From positions 62,001 through 126,000 of the forward strand of contig NZ_JARXVT010000002.1 of NCBI RefSeq assembly GCF_029892845.1: a stretch of 64,000 bases of DNA, written 5' to 3'. A model generated the notes under the pieces. The model did not search any database and was not told the DNA's origin. It saw only the letters and a program-made list of their open reading frames with translations. The position numbers were made by a program, and so were the translations under genes. Of the stretch, positions 25,215 through 32,473 are shown piece after piece. The stretch's first letter is position 1, and the number at the start of each line of letters is the position of its first letter. The DNA is from Aurantimicrobium minutum. GTDB lineage: Bacteria > Actinomycetota > Actinomycetes > Actinomycetales > Microbacteriaceae.

Positions 25215-25889
25215 ATGATTCAGTTTTCAATACCAGCTGCACTCAGCATCTTTGCCGCAACGAGTGCAGTTGCCGTCACATCAGTCGCTGTGGCCCTTCC
25301 AGCCTTGCAGCAGTCGGAACCTGTGGCGGCCACAGCCTCTGCGACTCCCACCTCAAAGCCAACAGTTGCGCCCAGCACCGGTGACTCGCCTGCCAACGTG
25401 ATGAGTGACCATGACCTCGGTAATGGAGTAACACTCCAAGATGTGGCTCCTGGTCTCACGGCAAACGTGAGATCCACAGGTGTCACCTTTGTTTATGTGG
25501 GCCCCTGCACCGGCAACGGTTCCGGAGCAGGTGCTGCCATGACTATTTGGGGAAACAACGGCCAACAAAAGTCCTCTGGTAGTGCCGGCTACTGCAATGG
25601 TGGCCAGACCTTTGGATCTATCGGCATGGTGTGGAGCGAGGATACTCGTAACTCATATTGCTACTCCCCACTTGGAGGAGCTTCTGCCTACAGAGCAGAA
25701 GTGTTTGGCCAGTTCAGTGAGTGGGTTTCTATCCCTGCTGAATACATGCAGTGCGTCAACGGTCAGACACCAGAAGGTCCAACGCCTCCAGTTCAGCCAG
25801 CTCCTGTAACACCCGCAGAACCAGCACCAAGTGAGACCTCAGATTCGTCAAATACATCTGAAACTCCGAGCCCGAGTTCAACGCCTTAG
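25215..25889 (+). CDS. secreted protein with Pro/Thr/Ser-rich tail
   Basis: 224 residues. An N-terminal signal peptide or anchor (hydrophobic to about residue 30) leads into an Ala/Thr/Ser/Pro linker. A Gly- and Cys-containing beta-rich domain follows (four Cys, probably two disulphides), then a Pro/Glu/Ser/Thr tail without LPxTG motif. It is probably exported. Start ATG with GGGGGAATC upstream. No family recognised. Confidence 0.65.
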   Translation: MIQFSIPAALSIFAATSAVAVTSVAVALPALQQSEPVAATASATPTSKPTVAPSTGDSPANVMSDHDLGNGVTLQDVAPGLTANVRSTGVTFVYVGPCTGNGSGAGAAMTIWGNNGQQKSSGSAGYCNGGQTFGSIGMVWSEDTRNSYCYSPLGGASAYRAEVFGQFSEWVSIPAEYMQCVNGQTPEGPTPPVQPAPVTPAEPAPSETSDSSNTSETPSPSSTP

Positions 25890-25965
25890 GTATCACTTTG
25901 CACAAACACTGCAACACATTGGACAAGCAGAGAATTCTTTCTGCTGCTGAAAACGGGGAGAAGTC

Positions 25966-27327
25966 GTGACTGACGAACATGAATTTGACATCGTCAGCGA
26001 TGGACAAGGAATTGCACTTTTTGGCGAGGGCAAGGAACTAGACCTCTTTCTCAAGAGGGAAGGCCTGGTCGCGCGTCCGCTTGAGATGGCTCGTGTGGCA
26101 GGGGCTGCTGGAAAGGCCTCATCGGCAGTAAACGGGATTGCTCAGGCTTCACTCAACGCAGGCAGATGGGTCAAACTCTCTGAAAAATCTGCCAAAGCAA
26201 TGAAAACTTCCGGCATGATGAAAGGCTCCACGGACAAGCTTGTCCGTGGCATCTTCACCGGCGACAAGAGCAAAATCACAGGCATAGCTGAGTTCGTCAA
26301 ACCAGGTGCAGCTTTTGCGAATCCTATGGTGCTGGCCAACGTCTCCGGCATGATGACCCAGATGGCTCTTCAGCAATCCATTGATGAGATTGCTGAATAT
26401 CTGGCCGTCATCGATGCCAAGATCGATGACATCATTCGTGTGCAGAAGGATTCTGTCATTGCGGACATGATCGGTGTGGGTTTTGTCATTGACGAGGCCA
26501 TGACCATCCGTGCTCAGATGGGCAAGGTCTCTGATGTGACCTGGTCCAAGGTTCAGGCAACCTCGTTCCAGCTGGCTCGCACCCAGGCCTATGTTCTTCT
26601 TCAACTCGATGACATCTCCACGAAGCTCGGGAAAGAGAAGAGCATTGCTGCTCTGGTGAAGGCATCCCAAGATGCGCAGCAGCCCATTGCGGAATGGTTG
26701 GCTGTATTGGCTCGCTGCTCACAGCTCAATGACGCTGTGGGAGTCCTGGAACTCGACCGAGTGCTAGATTCCAACCCAGAAGACGTTGAAGGCCACAGGA
26801 CAGCGTTGAATACAGCTCGTCAGCAACGGCTGGACCTCATTACCTCGAGCACGGCTGGACTGATTACCCGCGTGGAAGCCCTTGGCGCCTACGCCAACGG
26901 CAAGTTATTACTCAATCCCTTTGAATCCCCCGCTGTCATCAAAGCAAGCAACACAATTGGTTCTCGTGTTGAGGACTTCCAGCGGGTTATGGAGATTGGT
27001 GAGAATCGAGAAGAACTCACAGCACGTCTGTGGGGGGAAGCTGCATTAGAGCTTCGTGACGACGTTGTCGAAACGTCAAAGCGTATAGGTACTGCAACCG
27101 TTGACGGCACCAAAAAGACCGTTGAGGCCTCTAAGAAAGCGCTGGAGCAGTCCAAGAAAGCTCTCAGTTCCGCCAAAGATGCTGTTCAGAACTCTAAAGA
27201 AGTCCACGAGGCATCCAAGCAAGCTCTCGATGCCTCTAAGCAGGCTCTCGAAGAATCAAAGAAAGCCTTAGGTAAAGGCTCTAAGTGGATTGCTGAGCGC
27301 GCAGCCAAGCTCAAAAGATCTGAGTAA
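25966..27327 (+). CDS. hypothetical protein with C-terminal SKxAL heptads
   Basis: 453 residues, GTG start behind GGGGAGAAGTC. A short N-terminal domain is followed by Ala/Gly-rich helices near 40-130 that could associate with membranes, then long helices. Residues ~390-440 form at least seven consecutive 7-residue repeats of the type x-S-K-x-A-L-x, an amphipathic Lys-rich helix. No known enzyme motif. It is 76 bp downstream of the secreted protein. Function unknown. Confidence 0.65.
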   Translation: MTDEHEFDIVSDGQGIALFGEGKELDLFLKREGLVARPLEMARVAGAAGKASSAVNGIAQASLNAGRWVKLSEKSAKAMKTSGMMKGSTDKLVRGIFTGDKSKITGIAEFVKPGAAFANPMVLANVSGMMTQMALQQSIDEIAEYLAVIDAKIDDIIRVQKDSVIADMIGVGFVIDEAMTIRAQMGKVSDVTWSKVQATSFQLARTQAYVLLQLDDISTKLGKEKSIAALVKASQDAQQPIAEWLAVLARCSQLNDAVGVLELDRVLDSNPEDVEGHRTALNTARQQRLDLITSSTAGLITRVEALGAYANGKLLLNPFESPAVIKASNTIGSRVEDFQRVMEIGENREELTARLWGEAALELRDDVVETSKRIGTATVDGTKKTVEASKKALEQSKKALSSAKDAVQNSKEVHEASKQALDASKQALEESKKALGKGSKWIAERAAKLKRSE

Positions 27328-27347
27328 ATCCAGTTGCACTGAATGCC

Positions 27348-27794
27348 TCACACAGAATCGCTGCTGTGAGCCAAGAGCTCAGCTCGCTTCTCAGCAGCTT
27401 CTGCCGGAGTGAGCCTGAGGGCCTCTGCTTCGCTCACCCCTAGTCGCATGAGTTCTCTGAGCAGGAAGAGCGGCAGGCTCTGTGGCGGTGCCTCCATGGG
27501 AGCAAAGCCACGGTCAGGAAGAGTTTTATCCCGAACGCAGTTCCAAAATTCTTCCTGAGTGACTTCGAGTTGTTGCTTGAGAATATGGGACCACATGTGT
27601 GGTCCATATTCTGAAGTGTTGATGGGCCTGGAAATACGCGTCCGCAGTACTCTGCCGTCCCACAGTGTTATTTCATAGGTCCTGTGGTGTGAGACGGGTT
27701 TCCCCGTGGCACCGCGAACAAGAGTCCACCCTTCGGTCCGACAGAAAGCATCGTGGCTTTCTCGATCTGCGGGTGGGTAGGTGTTACTCGCCAC
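27348..27794 (-). CDS. probable toxin of a Phd-type toxin-antitoxin pair
   Basis: 148 residues. It resembles actinobacterial proteins annotated as cytotoxic translational repressors of toxin-antitoxin systems: F-C-R-T-E-G-W-T-L-V-R-G-A, G-K-P-V-x-H-H-R-T-Y-E, R-T-R-I-S-R-P and W-x-x-I-L-x-x-Q-L. The start overlaps the antitoxin gene by 11 bp, so they are coupled. An mRNA-interferase-like action is inferred from that annotation, not shown by catalytic motifs. Confidence 0.72.
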   Translation of the reverse strand: MASNTYPPADRESHDAFCRTEGWTLVRGATGKPVSHHRTYEITLWDGRVLRTRISRPINTSEYGPHMWSHILKQQLEVTQEEFWNCVRDKTLPDRGFAPMEAPPQSLPLFLLRELMRLGVSEAEALRLTPAEAAEKRAELLAHSSDSV

Positions 27795-28203
27795 CTGTCT
27801 CGAACCATTCGCGTAGCTGTTCGTCTGTTGAATACTTCACGAGTTGAACGAGCGCCCAGTATTGCTGGTGGTTGGGGGCATCCTTCAATCGGGTATCCCA
27901 GTCAGCTGCATACTCCCGTAATACCAGGATGAGATCAGTTAATGCACTGTCTAGGTCAACTCCTTCAGCAGCGAAGGGACTATCTACCATCAGGGCGACG
28001 GTGAGAGTGTTCTCCGTGAAGATGGAAATACGTGGGCTGACTGTTCGGAAGAAATAGTCACGCAAACGGTCCAAAGGCAGCACCACAGAGACGTTGCCCT
28101 GCCTGGAAACAGAGACAGAAATCCCGTGCTCGGTCGCATCAAGAACTTCTTTGAGGTTTTCTCGAGCGCTACTGAAGCTGGGGTAGTCGGCAACGATCGA
28201 CAT
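27784..28203 (-). CDS. Phd/YefM-like antitoxin
   Basis: 139 residues. The N-terminal S-F-S-S-A-R-E-N-L-K-E-V-L-D and following H-G-I-S-V-S-V-S-R-x-G are the Phd/YefM DNA-binding dimerisation pattern. The longer C-terminal part should bind the toxin. GGAG precedes the ATG. A palindrome lies ~29 bp upstream and is the likely site of autorepression. The toxin gene follows with an overlap. Confidence 0.75.
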   Translation of the reverse strand: MSIVADYPSFSSARENLKEVLDATEHGISVSVSRQGNVSVVLPLDRLRDYFFRTVSPRISIFTENTLTVALMVDSPFAAEGVDLDSALTDLILVLREYAADWDTRLKDAPNHQQYWALVQLVKYSTDEQLREWFETGGE

Positions 28204-28231
28204 TGGCTATCTCCACGTTTCTGTAATTTAC

Positions 28232-28244
28232 GTACGTGACGTAC
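28232..28244 (-). promoter_or_regulatory. operator-like palindrome of the Phd-type pair
   Basis: GTACGT-G-ACGTAC, 6-bp arms around one base, within a run of ACGTAC-type repeats upstream of the antitoxin start. Phd-like antitoxins bind such short palindromes. Confidence 0.5.
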
Positions 28245-28308
28245 ATCGAGTACCTAACTAACTCATTTTATGTCTATGACTACTGGGAGTCAATGACAAC
28301 TATCAGCG

Positions 28309-29064
28309 TTACAGTTTCCCAACTAAAGCTTCTAGTGCTTCCTTCGCCAGAGATTGAACGAGTTGAGTGTGGTTTACCCAAGGCAATGTGCTCTGGTTCA
28401 ACACTGTTGCAATTGCTTTGACCCGCTTGCGACTCTCGCTACTCAACCCACTCAGAACGTGATCTGTATCTGTGAGGCATGCCAGTAACAACACTGCGTC
28501 CTCAGCATGACGCATCTTGTCACGTGAGTCTTCCAGGTATGCGGCACCCTTGAGGACTAGCGCTCCTCTCACGCTGGGAATGACAAGTGAAACAGTCCCG
28601 TCTCCCGTCTCGAGCTCAACATTGATTGTCTCTTTAAGCGCCCGGGTTCCCCCAGCAACCCCGAATAGGGGCCTGCCCAGATAAGCAGGCTTGTTCTTCG
28701 CTACATACCTATCAGCACAAAGAACATCAACTTTGTCCGGCTGTAGTTCATCTCCGATGTTTCGTTCAAATTGGTACGCGAATTTAGTTTCTTCATTCAG
28801 GATGAATCCTGCGCTCTGCAGCAACGCTGCAGTCTGAGCAAATGAAATAACTCCTGTTTCAAGATGCAATGCACTGTCGACATCTGTCGTTGTTCGTGGT
28901 TGAGGCAACCCTGCCAGCTGTGCGTGGAGAGAAACCATGAGACCACCGACAAGTGTCCACGACCTCTGTGGAAGAAGACGTGCAAGTTCAAACGCAACAG
29001 GCCAGGGTGGTTCTAGCCATTCACTCCCCGTTGCATCAAGATGCACAGTCTCACGTTCCGTCAC
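28309..29064 (-). CDS. nucleotidyltransferase-like protein, probable toxin (AbiEii-like)
   Basis: About 251 residues. L-V-G-G-L-M-V followed by T-T-T-D-V-D-S-A-L matches the G-G and D-x-D motifs of the nucleotidyltransferase fold used by AbiEii/MNT toxins. The frame is open to 29142. A GTG at 29064 overlaps the upstream stop (GTGA) and has GGGGAA at the right distance, so I choose it. Its partner is the HTH gene directly upstream. It is divergent in sequence from the AbiEii at 579-1547. Confidence 0.7.
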   Translation of the reverse strand: MTERETVHLDATGSEWLEPPWPVAFELARLLPQRSWTLVGGLMVSLHAQLAGLPQPRTTTDVDSALHLETGVISFAQTAALLQSAGFILNEETKFAYQFERNIGDELQPDKVDVLCADRYVAKNKPAYLGRPLFGVAGGTRALKETINVELETGDGTVSLVIPSVRGALVLKGAAYLEDSRDKMRHAEDAVLLLACLTDTDHVLSGLSSESRKRVKAIATVLNQSTLPWVNHTQLVQSLAKEALEALVGKL

Positions 29065-29669
29065 AGTTTTCCCCGAAGCTCCTCTAACCAGGTTTGCGCT
29101 GCAGAATGCTCTCTCACATCTCCGAAGATATAGAGGGCACATGCTTCGAGTACTTTACGGTGTGCTTGAGTTCCTTCGACAACAACAATGTCACCTGTGG
29201 AGTCTTGTGCCAGTCGTAGCTCACGTGCACGACTAGATGCGTTTTCAGCAATGAGGACAGCGTTTCCCCCTTTGGCTGAAAGTCCCAGCTCAGGAAGTAC
29301 AGCCATATCAAGATCATTGAGAGTAGTTGAGGTAGCCGATCTCCTCAGCGCATATCGCCCTCTCATGATCTGACCAATAAGCGCGTGTAGCGCCATGGTC
29401 GCTACCCGCTTCTTCAGCCTGCTCTTCTCTGTGCTGTCAAGGTCTTCCACATTGGTTCCAGAAAGGAGAGATAGTGCTGCATTCTGAGTTTCTGCACTCC
29501 AGTTGCGTCCTCGGTGATTGATCCTAGAGAACGCCTGTAACTGTCGGGATTGAATAATGTAGCTCGCGCCTACTCGATCAGCCGAGAGAATGCCTTCTTC
29601 AATTGCTCTGCGCACTTGCCTAGCTGAGATGCCCGCTTGTTGGGCAGCTTGTGAAACAGTGAGAGACAT
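29061..29669 (-). CDS. HTH protein, probable antitoxin/regulator of the nucleotidyltransferase
   Basis: About 202 residues from the ATG at 29669. The N-terminal ~50 residues form an excisionase/MerR-like helix-turn-helix (V-S-Q-A-A-Q-Q-A-G-I-S-A-R-Q-V-R-R-A-I). The rest is not recognised. The gene sits directly behind a promoter covered by a near-perfect inverted repeat, and the ATG is 6 nt after the -10, so a leaderless mRNA is likely. It overlaps the toxin-like gene by 4 bp. Confidence 0.68.
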   Translation of the reverse strand: MSLTVSQAAQQAGISARQVRRAIEEGILSADRVGASYIIQSRQLQAFSRINHRGRNWSAETQNAALSLLSGTNVEDLDSTEKSRLKKRVATMALHALIGQIMRGRYALRRSATSTTLNDLDMAVLPELGLSAKGGNAVLIAENASSRARELRLAQDSTGDIVVVEGTQAHRKVLEACALYIFGDVREHSAAQTWLEELRGKL

Positions 29670-29704
29670 ACATATATTGTCTGATATCGGACTATATATG
29701 TCAA
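29670..29704 (-). promoter_or_regulatory. promoter and operator of the HTH/nucleotidyltransferase pair
   Basis: On the minus strand TTGACA (29704-29699) lies 17 bp from GACAAT (29681-29676), and the ATG follows 6 nt later. A 12-bp inverted repeat with one mismatch (29670-29681 and 29690-29701, 8-bp spacer) covers the -10 and half of the -35. The geometry matches the AbiE promoter at 2107-2142. Confidence 0.65.
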
Positions 29705-29726
29705 TTATTTTCTCGGCGTTAAACAA

Positions 29727-29756
29727 CTCGCCCTCTGCACGTGTGCAGAGGGCGAG
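29727..29756 (-). terminator. intrinsic terminator of the liv operon
   Basis: CTCGCCCTCTGCAC at 29727-29740 pairs perfectly with 29743-29756. In the minus direction it is followed by TTGTTTAA. It lies 19 bp behind the livF stop. Confidence 0.75.
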
Positions 29757-29774
29757 TAATGAGTTTCTTTGTGA

Positions 29775-30533
29775 CTACTTCGCGTCAACATCCTTTGCCA
29801 GGGTGCCGAGGTAGAGCTCGATGACCTTAGGGTCATCGGCCAGCTCGCGGCCGGTGCCGGTATAGGCATCGCGTCCCTGGTCGAGAACATATCCACGGTC
29901 AGCAATCTGGAGGCAACGACGAGCGTTCTGCTCCACCATGATGACCGAGACGCCAGCCTTGTTAATGCGGCGTGTGCGAATGAAGGTCTCATCCTGACGA
30001 ACTGGAGACAGACCAGCAGATGGCTCGTCCAGAAGAAGGACCTTAGGGTCCATCATCAGGGCGCGAGCCATAGCGACGGACTGACGCTCACCACCGGACA
30101 GCGATCCTGCGCTCTGCTGACGACGGTCAGCGAGCACGGGGAAGATGTCGAAGATGGCGTCGAGACGCTCGCTTAGACGCTTGGGCTGCAGGAACAGACC
30201 CATCTGGAGGTTCTCCTGGATGGTCAGGCTGGGGAAGACGTTGTTGGTCTGAGGCACGAAGCCCACACCCATCTGAACCAGCTTGTTGGTCTTGAAGCCT
30301 GTGATGTCTTCACCGTTGAGGGTGACAGAACCTTCACGGATCTTGACCAGACCGAAGAGTGCCTTGAGGAGTGTCGACTTACCGGCACCGTTAGGGCCGA
30401 TGATGCCGATGAGCTCACCAGGGTAAGCCTCGATGGAACAACCGTTGAGGATGTTCACACCGGGGAGGTAACCAGCAACAAGGTTGTCGGCGCGCAGTAC
30501 TGGCTCGACGCCAGTCTTCTTTGCTTCAGCCAT
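29775..30533 (-). CDS. livF: branched-chain amino-acid-type ABC transporter ATP-binding protein LivF
   Basis: 252 residues. Walker A G-P-N-G-A-G-K-S-T near 47-55, signature L-S-G-G-E-R-Q near 145-151 and Walker B L-L-L-D-E-P-S-A-G-L. The F-V-P-Q and M-V-E-Q-N motifs are typical of LivF rather than LivG. It energises uptake of branched-chain amino acids or related substrates (family also covers urea/amide transport) at the inner face of the membrane. Last gene of livH-M-G-F; its start overlaps the livG stop by one base. Confidence 0.9.
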   Translation of the reverse strand: MAEAKKTGVEPVLRADNLVAGYLPGVNILNGCSIEAYPGELIGIIGPNGAGKSTLLKALFGLVKIREGSVTLNGEDITGFKTNKLVQMGVGFVPQTNNVFPSLTIQENLQMGLFLQPKRLSERLDAIFDIFPVLADRRQQSAGSLSGGERQSVAMARALMMDPKVLLLDEPSAGLSPVRQDETFIRTRRINKAGVSVIMVEQNARRCLQIADRGYVLDQGRDAYTGTGRELADDPKVIELYLGTLAKDVDAK

Positions 30534-31483
30534 TACTTCTTCTCCTTCTTGGGAGCATCCATTGCGCCTTCTTCGAGCAATGCGTCATCGCCGAGGTCGG
30601 TATCGTGGTGGGCTCCGAGGTAAGCATCGATAACAGCCTGGTCGCTCATCACGGTGTCCGCTGGACCTTCCGCAACTACGCGACCTTCTGCCATGACGAC
30701 AACCCAGTCTGAGATGTGGCGAACCATGTGCATGTCGTGCTCAACAAAGAGAACGGTAGTTCCTTCGTCGCGCAGCGACTGGATGTGGCCAAGCAGTGAC
30801 TGAGTCAGTGCAGGGTTCACACCAGCCATGGGCTCGTCGAGCATGATCATGACAGGGTCGCTCATGAGAGCGCGGGCCATTTCGAGGAGCTTCTTCTGAC
30901 CACCAGAGAGGCTACCGGCAAGGTCTTCCTTCTTCTCATAAAGCTTGAAGCGCTTGAGAAGATCTTCGGCCTTGGCGATGTTTGCCTTCTCTTGTGCTGC
31001 CCAGAGAGGCTTCACAAAAGCAGCAAGGAAGGATTCTCCACGCTGATCCTTGGCACCGAGAAGCATGTTCTGCATCACGGTGAGGCGCGACAGCGCCTTG
31101 GTCAGCTGGAAGGTGCGAACCATTCCGCTCTTCGCAACGGAGGCTGCTGCGGTGTTACCGAGCAGCTTGCCGTTGAAGGACCACTTTGCAGCCTTGTCAG
31201 CGGAGGGTCCACCAAACATCTTCTTTGCAGAGGATGGCTGGTCGAATCCGGTGATGAGGTTGAAGAAGGTTGTCTTACCGGCACCGTTGGGGCCGATCAG
31301 TGCGGTGATCACACCGCGCTGGACTTCTAAGTGATCAACATCAACAGCACGGTTACCACCGAAGTCACGGACGACGTTGTCGACCACGAGGATGGCATCG
31401 GGCTTTGAGGCTCCAGGAGTTTGCTTGACAGTCTTTAGCTCTGCACGAGCTTCTGTTGCTGTCTTCTTGGTCGCATTAGACAT
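30533..31483 (-). CDS. livG: branched-chain amino-acid-type ABC transporter ATP-binding protein LivG
   Basis: 316 residues. Walker A G-P-N-G-A-G-K-T-T, signature L-S-G-G-Q-K-K-L, Walker B M-L-D-E-P-M-A-G-V-N-P and the LivG-typical F-V-E-H-D-M. About 30 extra residues precede the domain and a charged acidic/Lys tail follows it. A short insertion lies between the Walker A region and the Q-loop (R-T-F-Q-L-T). It overlaps livM by 8 bp. Confidence 0.9.
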   Translation of the reverse strand: MSNATKKTATEARAELKTVKQTPGASKPDAILVVDNVVRDFGGNRAVDVDHLEVQRGVITALIGPNGAGKTTFFNLITGFDQPSSAKKMFGGPSADKAAKWSFNGKLLGNTAAASVAKSGMVRTFQLTKALSRLTVMQNMLLGAKDQRGESFLAAFVKPLWAAQEKANIAKAEDLLKRFKLYEKKEDLAGSLSGGQKKLLEMARALMSDPVMIMLDEPMAGVNPALTQSLLGHIQSLRDEGTTVLFVEHDMHMVRHISDWVVVMAEGRVVAEGPADTVMSDQAVIDAYLGAHHDTDLGDDALLEEGAMDAPKKEKK

Positions 31484-32462
31484 TGAAGTTCAGCTCCTTC
31501 TTGTCGCCCAAGATTCCTTGAGGCCTGAAGATCACCAGCAGCATCAGTGCGACACCAACCATGATCCATGAGAACTGCTCGGTCTGCTGAGTGTTCAAGA
31601 TGGCATCGGGGATGAGGATATCCACGGTGCCCTGAATGAAGATACGCAGAGCGAAGAACAGCGCCGATCCGAGGACGGGGCCCCAGATGGTGGCAGCACC
31701 ACCCAAGAGCATCGCGGTCCAGATGAGGAAGGTCATGTTACGACCAAGAGCATCTGGCTGGACCGAGGTGGGCAGGACGTAGAACATACCGCCGATAGCG
31801 CCGAGGACACCACCGATGATGAGGGCCTGCATCTTGAAGGCGAAGACGTTCTTGCCGAGGCTGCGAACAGCATCTTCGTCTTCACGGATGCCCTTGATAA
31901 CACGGCCCCAAGGGGAGCGCATCAGAAGCCATACGAGAACAGCGAAGATAACAACCAGGCTCCACGCGACGATACGGATGAACCATCCGTTAACGCCGGT
32001 GTTGTCGAAGTCGAACCACAGGAATGCTGTCTTTCCATCAGGGAAGGGAGACAGGGCACTGAAGGTGTTGCGGTAGGTCTCACCGGGGAGACCGTTAGAA
32101 CCACCAGTGACGGAGTTCAGTACCGAAGCACGACCGATCATGCGGACGATTTCCGCCGCGGCAATCGTCACGATGGCCAGATAGTCACCTCGCAGTTTCA
32201 GGGTTGGAATACCCAGAAGCAAAGCGAAGATGGTACCGGCTGCAATGGTGACCAGTGTGGCTGCCCAGAAGGGAAGACCAGCAATGGTGGCAACGGAGAA
32301 TCCGTAAGCACCAATGAGCATGAAGCCCGCTTGACCCATGTTCAACAGACCGGTGAAACCGAAGTGAACGTTCAGACCAATTGCTGCGATAGCAAAGGCA
32401 GCGGTGGTCGGCAGAATCATGTTCGCCGACATGTCATAGAGAACTTTAATCCACATATCCAT
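31476..32462 (-). CDS. livM: branched-chain amino-acid-type ABC transporter permease LivM
   Basis: 328 residues with about 8-10 membrane helices. The permease EAA-like loop I-R-E-D-E-D-A-V-R-S-L-G-K-N contacts the ATPases. Characteristic N-terminal G-L-N-V-H-F-G-F-T-G-L-L-N-M-G-Q-A and C-terminal F-R-P-Q-G-I-L-G are present. It lies 11 bp downstream of livH. Confidence 0.9.
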   Translation of the reverse strand: MDMWIKVLYDMSANMILPTTAAFAIAAIGLNVHFGFTGLLNMGQAGFMLIGAYGFSVATIAGLPFWAATLVTIAAGTIFALLLGIPTLKLRGDYLAIVTIAAAEIVRMIGRASVLNSVTGGSNGLPGETYRNTFSALSPFPDGKTAFLWFDFDNTGVNGWFIRIVAWSLVVIFAVLVWLLMRSPWGRVIKGIREDEDAVRSLGKNVFAFKMQALIIGGVLGAIGGMFYVLPTSVQPDALGRNMTFLIWTAMLLGGAATIWGPVLGSALFFALRIFIQGTVDILIPDAILNTQQTEQFSWIMVGVALMLLVIFRPQGILGDKKELNFNV

Positions 32463-32473
32463 GACTGTCCTCC

